DNA of 64,000 nt. Source: Methylobacterium currus. GTDB taxonomy: Bacteria > Pseudomonadota > Alphaproteobacteria > Rhizobiales > Beijerinckiaceae. Position 1 is the first letter of the stretch. Each line of letters opens with the position of its first letter. Below, one piece after another: positions 9,513 through 17,582 of this stretch. The position numbers and the translations under genes are program-made. The stretch is from contig NZ_CP028843.1 in assembly GCF_003058325.1 (NCBI RefSeq), forward strand, positions 4,562,001 to 4,626,000, written 5' to 3'. Below the pieces are notes generated by a model that saw only the letters and a program-made list of their open reading frames with translations, searched no databases and was not told the DNA's origin.

Positions 9513-10343
9513 TCACCCCGGGTTGATCGCCGTCGCGAGCCAGCAGGCGGCGCCGAGGCGCACCGGACCCGTCGGAGGCATCGCCTCCCGCAATGCCGCC
9601 AGGGCCCGCTCGCGCAAGGCCGGATCCTCGATCTCGCGCAGGAGCCCGGCGATGGGCCCGACGGTGGCGGAGAAGCGCGCGGCCGCCTCCGCGTCGGCGC
9701 CGATCTCCACCGGGTGGTCGACGGGTGCGACCGCGGCATCCGCGAAGCCGGCCTGCCCCAGGAGATCGACCAGCGCCCCGCCCTCCGCGAACCGGAACGG
9801 CCCCGGCCCGCCCGGAGGCGACGGCGGCGGCTCGGGCACCACGCTCAGCACCGCGGCGCGCGGCACGCTCACCCACGGATTCTCGGCGAGCGCCCGCCAG
9901 CACAGGACGACGAGCCGGCCCCCCGGCCGCAGGGCCCGCCGGATATTGGCGAAGGCCGCGCGCGACTCCTCGAAGAACATCACCCCGAACCGCGACAGCG
10001 CGACGTCGTGCTCCGGTGCGAAGGGATGGGTCTGTGCGTCGGCCTCGATCCAGGCGATCGGCGCGCCGGCGGCCGGCCGGGTGCGGGCCCGGGCCAGCAT
10101 CGGCCGGGACACGTCCAGAGCCGTGACGCCGCCGCCCGGCCCCGTGCGGGCCGCCGCCAGCAGGGCGGTCTCGCCGCAGCCGCAGCCGATATCGAGCACC
10201 CGCTCGCCGGGCCGGAGGCCGGCGCCGTCGAGCAGGGACGCGGTCAGGGGCGCGAAGACGCGGTCGAGCTCCGCCTGCATGTCGGCCCAGCGCGTGCCGA
10301 CATCGCCGTTCCAGTACTCCGTCTGGGTGATCGGCTCAGGCAT
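9513..10343 (-). CDS. Class I SAM-dependent methyltransferase
   Basis: The product of about 276 residues has a Rossmann-type SAM fold. Motif I is VLDIGCGCGETALL, followed by the acidic end of beta-2 (TALDVS) and a motif IV-like stretch, EHDVALSRFGVMFFEE, then RALRPGGRLVVLCWR, which is typical of the UbiE/Methyltransf_25 group. The substrate is not predictable. The ATG at 10343 gives an N-terminus of the kind seen in homologues (ITQTEYWNGDVGTRWA); an ATG at 10367 would add eight residues. It converges with hupE and reads in the same direction as the MucR gene 75 bp upstream. Confidence 0.85.
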   Translation of the reverse strand: MPEPITQTEYWNGDVGTRWADMQAELDRVFAPLTASLLDGAGLRPGERVLDIGCGCGETALLAAARTGPGGGVTALDVSRPMLARARTRPAAGAPIAWIEADAQTHPFAPEHDVALSRFGVMFFEESRAAFANIRRALRPGGRLVVLCWRALAENPWVSVPRAAVLSVVPEPPPSPPGGPGPFRFAEGGALVDLLGQAGFADAAVAPVDHPVEIGADAEAAARFSATVGPIAGLLREIEDPALRERALAALREAMPPTGPVRLGAACWLATAINPG

Positions 10344-10418
10344 CGGCGCAAGCCCCCGTCGTCCCATCGTCCGGACAGAAGTACAGCCTGCGCGGGCCAG
10401 GGGACAAGCGGGATCGCG

Positions 10419-10901
10419 TCAGCTCGACTTCCGCGGCCGGCCGCGCCGCCCCCCGGTGGGGGCGGGCGCCGCGTCGCCGCCGCCCTCGGCCCCGCGCAAG
10501 CGCCGCCGGCCGAGACCGCTGTTCTTGGCGAGTTCCGAGCGCTGCGAGGCGTAGTTGGCCGCCACCATCGGGTAGTCGCGCGGCAAGCCCCATTTCTCGC
10601 GGTACTGGTCCGGCGTGAGGCCGCGGCCGGCGAGGTGGCGCTTGAGCGTCTTGTAGGGCTTGCCGTCCTCGAGGCTGATGATGTGATCCGGCGTCACCGT
10701 CCGGCGGATCGGGATCGGCGGCTCGGGCTTCGGCGGCTCTGGCGCGGGCGGCGCCATCAGCTGGGTCAGGGTCGTATGGATGGCGCCGATCATAGGCGGC
10801 AACTCGTTCGGCGGCACCGCATTGTTCGATACGTAAGCCGTGATGATCGCGGCGCAAAGATCAACGACGCGGTCACCAGAGCCATTCTCCTCGACATTCA
10901 T
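10419..10901 (-). CDS. MucR/Ros family transcriptional regulator lacking most zinc ligands
   Basis: This 160-residue regulator starts at the ATG at 10901 behind a GGGGTGGGG ribosome site. The N-terminal half carries the helical oligomerisation region, then a proline-rich linker (about residues 50-66), then the Ros/MucR DNA-binding domain (residues 70-125: LEDGKPYKTLKRHL, LTPDQYREKWGL, YPMVA.NYA). In zinc-binding MucR the finger uses Cys, Asp, His, His. Here the first is Ser76 and the last is Arg93, leaving only Asp79 and His89. Zinc-free Ros/MucR homologues are known in rhizobia, so it may still fold and bind AT-rich DNA. The basic tail RRGRPRKSS is typical of DNA-binding proteins. Confidence 0.9.
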   Translation of the reverse strand: MNVEENGSGDRVVDLCAAIITAYVSNNAVPPNELPPMIGAIHTTLTQLMAPPAPEPPKPEPPIPIRRTVTPDHIISLEDGKPYKTLKRHLAGRGLTPDQYREKWGLPRDYPMVAANYASQRSELAKNSGLGRRRLRGAEGGGDAAPAPTGGRRGRPRKSS

Positions 10902-11198
10902 CGCCCCACCCCGTCTGCATTCGCGATAAAGAATGCATGACAACGACCAAACGTCAAACAGACTGCACGTTTGTCGAGGTTAATCCTGTGGACGTAACCA
11001 GTCTTGATCGATCATTTGGGATGAACGCTGACTAACTTATGTTTATGAATTGGGCTACGCTCTTCGATGTAGGAGAGCGCCCCACCGGGCCGCCACGCGG
11101 CCGTCGGACGCGGTGCAGGGGCGATCCCGCACCGTCGCATGCGGCAGGGATGAGATGAGGATTAGGTCTTGAGGAGGATCCGCCCGGCGGCGGATGAA

Positions 11199-11275
11199 TG
11201 GTCGGAGTGGCAGGATTTGAACCTGCGACCCCCACGTCCCGAACGTGGTGCGCTACCAGACTGCGCTACACTCCG
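11199..11275 (-). tRNA. tRNA-Pro (anticodon CGG), copy 1
   Basis: Read on the minus strand, these 77 nt fold as a full cloverleaf: acceptor CGGAGTG/CACTCCG, a D-arm, anticodon stem CCACG/CGTGG enclosing loop TTCGGGA (anticodon CGG, reading CCG), and a T-arm with GGTTCAAATCC. The terminal CCA is encoded. The gene is identical to the copy 88 bp to the right. Confidence 0.96.
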
Positions 11276-11363
11276 ACGCGCCCGAGGGCACGGGTATCAT
11301 ACAATCAAAACATCTTGTGCAGATGTTTGACCATCTCGGGAAGACTCAGGCTCGTAAGAGCGC

Positions 11364-11440
11364 TGGTCGGAGTGGCAGGATTTGAACCTGCGACCCCCAC
11401 GTCCCGAACGTGGTGCGCTACCAGACTGCGCTACACTCCG
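11364..11440 (-). tRNA. tRNA-Pro (anticodon CGG), copy 2
   Basis: A second 77-nt tRNA gene, identical to the copy at 11199-11275, with the same CGG anticodon, intact stems and an encoded CCA. Both lie on the minus strand and could come from one precursor transcript. CCG is probably the commonest proline codon in this GC-rich genome, which may explain the duplicate. Confidence 0.96.
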
Positions 11441-11712
11441 AACGGCCGGCCGTGGCCGACGACCGGGCTTATAGCGAGGGCATCCGGGCGCCGCAAGGCC
11501 GTTCATGCGCGATGGCCGAGTTTCTTGAGCCGGCATGGTGCGGGCCGCGGCGGCGCTCGCCGGTGAGGGCCAGGATCGAGGGCAAGGAGGCAGAGGGAAG
11601 GGCGAGGGATGAGGGACGGGAAGACCTTGCGCGATTCGCTCCCGCCCCCCATTGTCCCGTCGTCAGGACAGTCGACACCGGCGGGGTGGCGTATGGCGAG
11701 CCGGGTGGCTGC

Positions 11713-13371
11713 GTGAGCGAAGACGACCAGGTCGGGGTGCCGGAGCCGGGAGCCAGCCACTCTGCGGAGGCGCCGTCCCTGGCGCATCTGAAATCCGCGA
11801 CGATCCGCGAGCCCGGTCTCGACGATCGCGGCAGCGTGTTCTTCGCGGCGATCGAGATGACCCGGATGCCGATGATCCTGACCGATCCGCGGCAGCCCGA
11901 CAATCCGATCGTGTTCGCCAACCGGGCGTTCCAGGACCTCACCGGCTACACGCAGGCGGAGCTGGTCGGCCGCAACTGCCGCTTCCTGCAGGGTCCAGAG
12001 ACGAACCGCGAGACCGTGCGCGAGCTGCGCGAGGCGGTCGAGGCGAGCCGGTCGGTCGCGACCGAGATCCTCAACTACAAGCGCGACGGCTCGCCGTTCT
12101 GGAACGGCATCTTCATCGGCCCGGTCTTCGACGAGGCTGGGGAGATCGTCTACTTCTTCGCCTCGCAGCTCGACGTGACGCGGCGGCGCGTGTCGGAGCA
12201 GGCCTTCCGCCAGGCCCAGAAGATGGAGGCGATCGGCCAGCTCACCGCCGGCCTCGCCCACGACTTCAACAACCTGCTCCAGGTCGTCAGCGGCAACCTG
12301 GAGCTGGCCCGAGGCTCCGTCGCCGGCGAGCGGGCCCAGCGCCAGCTCGCCAACGCCGCCGGCGCGGCGGAGCGGGGCGCGAAGCTGACGAAGCAGCTCC
12401 TGTCCTTCGCCCGCAAGGCGCGGCTGGAGCCGCGCTCGCTCAACCTCAACGCCCTGGTGCTCGCCTTCGCCGAGGTGGCGGAGAGCACGCTCGGCAGCAC
12501 CGTCTCGGTGCGCCTCGACCTCACGCCGCGGCTGCCGGCGGTCACCCTCGACCGCACCAACCTGGAGATGGCGCTCCTCAACGTGCTCATCAACGCCCGC
12601 GACGCGATGCCGGCGGGCGGCACGGTGACGATCTCGACCGGAACGGTCCTTCTCAACGGCGACGGCCGTGCCCGCGGCCTGCCACCCGGCGACTACGTGG
12701 CGTTGCGGGTGCGCGACGAGGGGGAGGGGATGGCGCCCCACGTCGCCGAGCGGGCGACCGAGCCGTTCTTCTCGACCAAGGGCCCCGGCAAGGGCACCGG
12801 CCTCGGGCTGGCCATGGCGCACGGCTTCGTGCAGCAATCCCGCGGCCGCCTCGAGATCGAGAGCCGTCCCAAGAATGGCACCACCATCACGATGCTGTTT
12901 CCGGCCGGCCCGGGCGCCGTGGCGGAGGAGGAGCCCACCGAGCGCCGGCCGGCGCTGCGGCGCGGCGACGAGACCGTGCTGGTGGTCGAGGACAGCGACG
13001 ACGTGCGGGCGCTGGCCCGCGAATACCTCGAGAGCCTCGGCTACCAGGTGCTGACCGCCCGCGACGGCGGGGAGGCTTTGGAGATTCTGAAGCGGGAGGA
13101 GCGGATCGACCTCCTGTTCTCCGACATCGTGATGCCGGGCAGCGTCAACGGCCTGATCCTGGCCGACCGGGCTCAAACGATGCGGCCGGACCTGCCGGTG
13201 CTGCTGACCACCGGCTACAACGAGGACCTGGTGGCGGAGGGGCCCGCGACCCCGACCATGGACGTGCTCGGCAAGCCCTACCGCAAGGCCGAGCTCGCCG
13301 ACCGGGTCCGCGCCGCCCTCGACCGCGGCGCCCGAAAGATGCCGGCCCCGGGAGAGCCGCATCACGGCTGA
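11713..13371 (+). CDS. LOV-domain hybrid histidine kinase with C-terminal receiver
   Basis: This is a 552-residue cytosolic photoreceptor kinase. The N-terminal PAS/LOV domain has the flavin-adduct motif GRNCRFLQG, with Cys89. A PAC region follows ([13 protein letters not shown]), then a HisKA helix with His183 in [10 protein letters not shown], a HATPase domain (N-box [11 protein letters not shown]-boxes DEGEGM and GKGTGLGL), and a receiver domain with phospho-acceptor Asp471 in [10 protein letters not shown]. Blue light should form a cysteinyl-FMN adduct and change kinase activity; the attached receiver suggests internal relay or feedback. No TM helix is seen. I chose the GTG at 11713; upstream in-frame sequence is low-complexity and overlaps the tRNA gene, so the start is uncertain. 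Confidence 0.9.
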   Translation: MSEDDQVGVPEPGASHSAEAPSLAHLKSATIREPGLDDRGSVFFAAIEMTRMPMILTDPRQPDNPIVFANRAFQDLTGYTQAELVGRNCRFLQGPETNRETVRELREAVEASRSVATEILNYKRDGSPFWNGIFIGPVFDEAGEIVYFFASQLDVTRRRVSEQAFRQAQKMEAIGQLTAGLAHDFNNLLQVVSGNLELARGSVAGERAQRQLANAAGAAERGAKLTKQLLSFARKARLEPRSLNLNALVLAFAEVAESTLGSTVSVRLDLTPRLPAVTLDRTNLEMALLNVLINARDAMPAGGTVTISTGTVLLNGDGRARGLPPGDYVALRVRDEGEGMAPHVAERATEPFFSTKGPGKGTGLGLAMAHGFVQQSRGRLEIESRPKNGTTITMLFPAGPGAVAEEEPTERRPALRRGDETVLVVEDSDDVRALAREYLESLGYQVLTARDGGEALEILKREERIDLLFSDIVMPGSVNGLILADRAQTMRPDLPVLLTTGYNEDLVAEGPATPTMDVLGKPYRKAELADRVRAALDRGARKMPAPGEPHHG

Positions 13372-13474
13372 GCCGGCTCGCGGCGCGGCCTCGTCCCGCC
13401 ACGACGGCGTGTCGTCACCTCGATGACATGCACCTCGCGCAAGAACGGCCGCGCTCGATCTCGCGAGGATCCCC

Positions 13475-14854
13475 ATGCCGCGCCGTTCCCTGTTCGCCCT
13501 CACGCTCCTGCTGTCGGCCGCCCCCGCCGCCTTCGCCCAGACGCCCCAAACGTCGCAGACGCCACCAGCACCGCAGACCTTCCCGGCCACCCTGGCCGGC
13601 CACGCCGTGCTGCCGGCCGACAGCGTCGCGCCGCTGCCGGCGGATGCGCCCAAGGATCTCGCGACGCCCGGCAAGTTCACCACCGGCCGCCGGGTCGAAG
13701 CGGTCGGCACGGTCGAGGCCCAGTCGATGGGCCGCGCCACCAGCATGAAGCTGCCCCTGCGCGGCCAGCCGCTCCAGGGCCATTCGGGCATCAAGCATAG
13801 GCCCGACGGCACCTACTGGGTGCTGACCGACAACGGCTTCGGCTCGAAGGCGAACTCGCCCGACGCGATGCTCTACCTCAACCACTACCGGATCGACTTC
13901 GACAAGGGCGGCGTCGAGCGCCTGGAGACGATCTTCCTGCGCGACCCGGACAAGAAGGTGCCGTTCCGCATCGCCAACGAGGCGACCGAGAGCCGCTACC
14001 TCACCGGCAGCGACTTCGACCCCGAGAGCTTCCAGTTCGTCGGCGATTCGATCTGGATCGGCGAGGAATTCGGCCCGTTCCTGATCAAGGCCGACCGCAG
14101 CGGCAAGGTCGAGGCGGTGGTCGAGACCCTGGCTTCGGGCAAGCCCGTCCGCTCCCCCGACCACCCGGCGGTGACGACGCCGGCGGTGCCGGGCGGCGCG
14201 GTGGCGTTCAACGCCCGCCGCTCCAAGGGCTTCGAGGGCATGGCGGCCTCGCCCGACGGCAGCCGGCTCTACGCCCTGCTCGAAGGTCCGCTCTGGGACG
14301 CCGACGCCAAGGCTTTCGAGACCCGCGACGGCCGCGAAACCTTACGCATCCTCGAATTCGACACCAAGGCGCAGACCTGGACCGGCCGCTTCTGGTTCTA
14401 TCCCCTGGAGCAGGCCGGCAACGCCATCGGCGACTTCAACCTGATCGACGCGACCACCGGCCTGATCATCGAGCGCGACGACGGCGAGGGCACCGCCGAC
14501 CGGGCCTGCCCGGCAGGTCAGAAGGGACCGGATTGCTTCTCGGTCCCGGCGAAGTTCAAGCGCGTCTACAAGATCGAACTGACCGACGCCAACCAGGGCG
14601 GTCCGGTGCGCAAGATCGGCTCCATCGACCTGATGCGCATCGCCGACCCGGCCAAGAAGGCCCGCAAGCCGCTCACCGACGGCGCGCTCGCCTTCCCGTT
14701 CTTCACCATCGAGAACGTCGACAAGGTGGACGACACCCACATCATCGTCGGCAACGACAACAACCTGCCGTTCTCGGCGAGCCGCGACCCGCACAATGTG
14801 GACGACAACGAGTTCGTGCTCTTGGAGGTGGGGGAGTTCCTGAAGGCCCGCTGA
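13475..14854 (+). CDS. Secreted esterase-like activity of phytase family protein
   Basis: This 459-residue protein opens with a clear signal peptide (MPRRSLFALTLLLSAAPAAFA, cleaved before QTP). The mature part carries the Phytase-like/esterase-like (PF13449) pattern: GHSGIKHRPDGTYWVLTDNGFGSKANSPDAMLY is followed by repeated beta-propeller blades, with conserved segments such as IGEEFGPFL, GFEGMAASPDGSRLYALLEG and FPFFTIENVD. Members are periplasmic or extracellular and their substrate is usually unproven. The gene stands alone, 103 bp after the LOV kinase on the same strand, with a hairpin and a divergent-composition cassette downstream. Confidence 0.85.
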   Translation: MPRRSLFALTLLLSAAPAAFAQTPQTSQTPPAPQTFPATLAGHAVLPADSVAPLPADAPKDLATPGKFTTGRRVEAVGTVEAQSMGRATSMKLPLRGQPLQGHSGIKHRPDGTYWVLTDNGFGSKANSPDAMLYLNHYRIDFDKGGVERLETIFLRDPDKKVPFRIANEATESRYLTGSDFDPESFQFVGDSIWIGEEFGPFLIKADRSGKVEAVVETLASGKPVRSPDHPAVTTPAVPGGAVAFNARRSKGFEGMAASPDGSRLYALLEGPLWDADAKAFETRDGRETLRILEFDTKAQTWTGRFWFYPLEQAGNAIGDFNLIDATTGLIIERDDGEGTADRACPAGQKGPDCFSVPAKFKRVYKIELTDANQGGPVRKIGSIDLMRIADPAKKARKPLTDGALAFPFFTIENVDKVDDTHIIVGNDNNLPFSASRDPHNVDDNEFVLLEVGEFLKAR

Positions 14855-14946
14855 CCCGAGACGAAGACGAGGCGGGAGCGGTCGCGTGGCCGCTCCTGCA
14901 ACGCTGCGCCTTCCGCGAGGATGCGTGATCGGCTAGCGTCACGGTC

Positions 14947-14992
14947 GTAGCGCTTTCGACGGTACGCCGTCTCCTCCGTCCGAAATCGCTAC
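14947..14992. repeat. 46-nt imperfect inverted repeat (large hairpin)
   Basis: A left arm starting GTAGCG and ending ACGG and a right arm starting CCGTCCGAAA and ending CGCTAC are complementary over about 16 of 17 positions, enclosing a 13-nt loop. It lies between the esterase gene and the AAA ATPase cassette, at the edge of the composition change. It could be a dispersed intergenic palindrome, a terminator for the esterase or a boundary scar. There is no T-run after it. Confidence 0.6.
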
Positions 14993-15066
14993 GGATCCAT
15001 GAACCTGGCCGGCGCTTCGTGCAGTTTACGGAGGCGGTGCAGAGACCCAGAGCCGAGCCGGACACG

Positions 15067-16260
15067 ATGCGTATCGAGAGCATGAAGCTCACCAATTTCA
15101 AGGTGTTCAATAACGTAGAACTTAAAAACATTGCTGCTTACACGGTTTTCGTCGGTGCGAATGGTGTTGGAAAATCGTCGCTCTTCGATGTCTTCGGTTT
15201 TCTGCGCGATTGTCTCAAGGACAACGTGCGGGCTGCCGTGGCCCGGCGTGGCGGCTTTCGCGACCTGATCTCGCGTGGTGCGGTGGCCGATCCAGCAGCC
15301 ACCATTGGCATCGAACTGAAGATCCGAATGCCTTTGGCAATCGGTTCGCGCGTCGTGACCTACGCGCTCGAAGTCGGCGAGCGCGATGGCAGGCCGATCG
15401 TGGCGCGAGAGAGCTTGCGATACACGCGCTACGGCGGTGGAAAACCGTACGATTTCCTAAGATTCAGTTTTGGCGAAGGCGATGCCATCACTAACGAGGC
15501 CGAACTGACCCGGGACGAGGCCTCGGTCCACCGCGATCATCAGAAGCTCGACGAGCCCGACATCCTGGCGATCAAAGGCCTTGGCCAATTCCAGCGCTTC
15601 GAGGCCGCCAGCGCGTTCCGGAGTCTGATCGAGAGTTGGCACGTCTCGGATTTCCGTATCCATGCCGCCAGTGCCAGTCCCGAGGCGGGATACGCCGAGC
15701 ATCTCTCGACACAGGGCGAGAATCTATCTCTGGTCACGCAGTATCTCTACGAGCGGCATCCAAAGATATTTGATGGCGTTCTAGAAAAAATGGCCCAACG
15801 CGTTCCTGGCATCAAGAAGGTTCAAGCCGAGCAGACTCTCGACGGACGGGTTGTGCTGCGCTTCAGCGACGGCGCATTCAAGGATCCATTCTCGGCTCGG
15901 GTTGTGTCCGACGGAACGATCAAGATGTTCGCGTATTTGATGCTGCTTCACGACCCTAAACCGCATCCTCTGCTCTGTGTCGAGGAGCCCGAGAATCAGC
16001 TATATCCGACGCTTCTATCCGAACTGAGCGAAGAGTTCGAGGAATACGCGACGCGTGGGGGGCAAGTCTTCGTCTCAACGCATTCCCCCGACTTCTTGAA
16101 TATGGTTCCGCTGGAGAGCATCTTCCTGCTCTCGAAAAAGGATGGCTATACGAGCGTCCGGCGTGCGGCGGATGACGAGAACCTGCGCAGCTTGGTGGAG
16201 CAGGGCGACCGGCCCGGGGCGCTGTGGCGCCAGCGCGTGATTGAGGGCATCGATCCTTGA
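15067..16260 (+). CDS. OLD/RecF-like AAA family ATPase, first gene of a putative defence cassette
   Basis: This 397-residue ATPase belongs to the ABC-like AAA_21/OLD group. The N-terminus IESMKLTNFKVFNNVEL is followed by Walker A GANGVGKSS (about residues 31-39). The D-rich middle leads to a signature-like VSDGTIKMFAYLMLL, Walker B LLCVEEPENQLYP and the switch histidine in VSTHSPDFLN. The ATG at 15067 fits this family's usual start. It overlaps the DUF4276 gene by four bases (TTGA), so translation is coupled. Codon use is visibly less GC-rich than in the flanking genes, suggesting acquisition. ATPase plus TOPRIM-like partner is the layout of PARIS, AbiL and OLD/Gabija-type anti-phage systems; which named system, if any, is unproven. 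Confidence 0.88.
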   Translation: MRIESMKLTNFKVFNNVELKNIAAYTVFVGANGVGKSSLFDVFGFLRDCLKDNVRAAVARRGGFRDLISRGAVADPAATIGIELKIRMPLAIGSRVVTYALEVGERDGRPIVARESLRYTRYGGGKPYDFLRFSFGEGDAITNEAELTRDEASVHRDHQKLDEPDILAIKGLGQFQRFEAASAFRSLIESWHVSDFRIHAASASPEAGYAEHLSTQGENLSLVTQYLYERHPKIFDGVLEKMAQRVPGIKKVQAEQTLDGRVVLRFSDGAFKDPFSARVVSDGTIKMFAYLMLLHDPKPHPLLCVEEPENQLYPTLLSELSEEFEEYATRGGQVFVSTHSPDFLNMVPLESIFLLSKKDGYTSVRRAADDENLRSLVEQGDRPGALWRQRVIEGIDP

Positions 16261-16859
16261 CGGCACCCGTCGTGGTTCTGGTCGAGGAGCCGTCGATCCG
16301 CATCGTCATCGAGGCGATCTGCGGCAAGCTCGGCGCAAGTGATCTCGTCAGGATCTTGGAGCACGAAGGCAAATCGGATCTGGAGCGATCCATTGCCCGA
16401 AAGATCAACGGATGGCGCAGCCCGGTCTTACCGTACTTCATCGTCTCACGGGATCTCGACGCGTCCGAGCGTCAAGCCCTGCGGACTCGTCTGCTGGCGC
16501 TTGTGCCCCCGCACGCCCTCGGACGCACGAAGGTCCGGGTGATCGTCCCGGAACTCGAATCCTGGTACCTGGGCGATCCCGCAGCGCTCGTCGCTGCCGG
16601 CGTCATCACGCCCGCCGCAGCGCAGCGCATCACCGCGCAGGCGAAGTTCCGCGACCTATGCACCCTAACCGGTGCTAAGGCAGAGTTCAGAAAAATCGTC
16701 GGGCAGCCGATCGGCCAGATCCGCACCGCTCATCTGCTCGGCGCGCATCTTGATCTGGAGCGCAACAATTGCCGAAACTTCCACGCCTTTGTGGAGGCGC
16801 TGAGATGGGCAATCCACGGGGTGACGGCCGAGCTGGGACGCGTAGAGGAAGGGGGCTAA
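16257..16859 (+). CDS. DUF4276 family protein, TOPRIM-like, second gene of the cassette
   Basis: This 200-residue protein starts at a TTG overlapping the stop of the ATPase gene. It matches the DUF4276 pattern: VVVLVEEPSIRIVIEAI at the start, YFIVSRDLDASE in the middle, then VIVPELESWYLGDPAAL, and a late AxxIG.HLDLERNNCRNFHAFV segment. The first-strand Glu (VEE) and the later D-x-D (RDLD) are the acidic residues expected of a TOPRIM metal site, which would make it a nuclease or RNase-like effector controlled by the ATPase. That fold is an inference from the motifs. Its stop overlaps the stop of the convergent livF gene inside a small hairpin. Confidence 0.85.
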   Translation: MTAPVVVLVEEPSIRIVIEAICGKLGASDLVRILEHEGKSDLERSIARKINGWRSPVLPYFIVSRDLDASERQALRTRLLALVPPHALGRTKVRVIVPELESWYLGDPAALVAAGVITPAAAQRITAQAKFRDLCTLTGAKAEFRKIVGQPIGQIRTAHLLGAHLDLERNNCRNFHAFVEALRWAIHGVTAELGRVEEGG

Positions 16860-16866
16860 TGCCCCC
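16851..16866. terminator. Hairpin carrying two convergent stop codons
   Basis: GGGGGC at 16851-16856 pairs with GCCCCC at 16861-16866 around a four-base loop. The TAA of the DUF4276 gene and the TAG of livF (reverse strand) overlap here, so one small hairpin ends both genes. There is no T-run in either direction, so termination efficiency is uncertain. Confidence 0.5.
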
Positions 16867-17578
16867 CACCCAGATACGCCGCCCGCACCTGCGAGTCGTT
16901 GCGCAGTTGCGCCGCCGGGCCCTGGAAGCGGATGCGGCCGTTCTCCAGCACGTAGGCGTGGTCCGCCACCCCGAGGGCCGCCATGGCGAACTGCTCGACG
17001 AGGAGCATCGTCACCTGCTCCTCCTTCAGCCGGCGGATGATGCGAAACACCTCCTCGACCAGCTTCGGGGCGAGCCCCATCGACGGCTCGTCGAGGAGCA
17101 GGATCTCCGGGCGCAGCATCAGGGCCCGGCCCATGGCGAGCATCTGCTGCTCGCCGCCCGACAGCGTGCCGGCGAGCTGGGTCCGGCGCTCCTTGAGCCG
17201 CGGGAAGAGGGTGTAGGCCCGCTCCCGGTCGGCATTGACGTCGCCCTTCGGCCGCGAGCCGGTGAGGCGCGGGAAGGCGCCGAGCGTCAGGTTGTCCTCG
17301 ACCGAGAGGGTCGGGAAGACCCGCCGCCCCTCGGGCGAGTGGGCAAGCCCGGTGCGGGCGACATCGTGGCTGTCGAGGCCGCCGATCTCGCGCCCGTTGA
17401 GCTTGATCGAGCCGGCGCGCGGCCGGATCATGCCGGAGAGCGCCCGCATGGTCGTGGTCTTGCCGGCGCCGTTGGAGCCGATCAGGGTGACGACCTGGCC
17501 CTTGGGCACCGTGAAGGTGAGGCCGTGCAGGACCTCGATCTGGCCGTAGCCGGCCGACAGGCCGCTGACGTCGAGCAT
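16856..17578 (-). CDS. livF: Branched-chain amino-acid-type ABC transporter ATP-binding protein LivF
   Basis: This 240-residue ATPase starts at the ATG at 17578, four bases after the LivM-LivG stop. Walker A is GSNGAGKTT (34-42), the signature is LSGGEQQML, Walker B is ILLLDEPSMGLAP, and the switch region is LLVEQFAMAAL. The MGLAP and VEEVF segments are characteristic of LivF rather than LivG. It should energise import through LivH/LivM with the LivG domain as the second ATPase. It is the last gene of the SBP-livH-livMG-livF operon. The substrate could be a branched-chain amino acid, an amide or another small amino-acid-like solute. Confidence 0.93.
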   Translation of the reverse strand: MLDVSGLSAGYGQIEVLHGLTFTVPKGQVVTLIGSNGAGKTTTMRALSGMIRPRAGSIKLNGREIGGLDSHDVARTGLAHSPEGRRVFPTLSVEDNLTLGAFPRLTGSRPKGDVNADRERAYTLFPRLKERRTQLAGTLSGGEQQMLAMGRALMLRPEILLLDEPSMGLAPKLVEEVFRIIRRLKEEQVTMLLVEQFAMAALGVADHAYVLENGRIRFQGPAAQLRNDSQVRAAYLGGGH

Positions 17579-17582
17579 CTCT

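Noticed and set aside
11199..11440. Duplicate tRNA genes as att sites of an integrated element
   Set aside because: Only 88 bp separates the copies, there is no integrase, and neighbouring genes look resident, so a simple duplication is enough.
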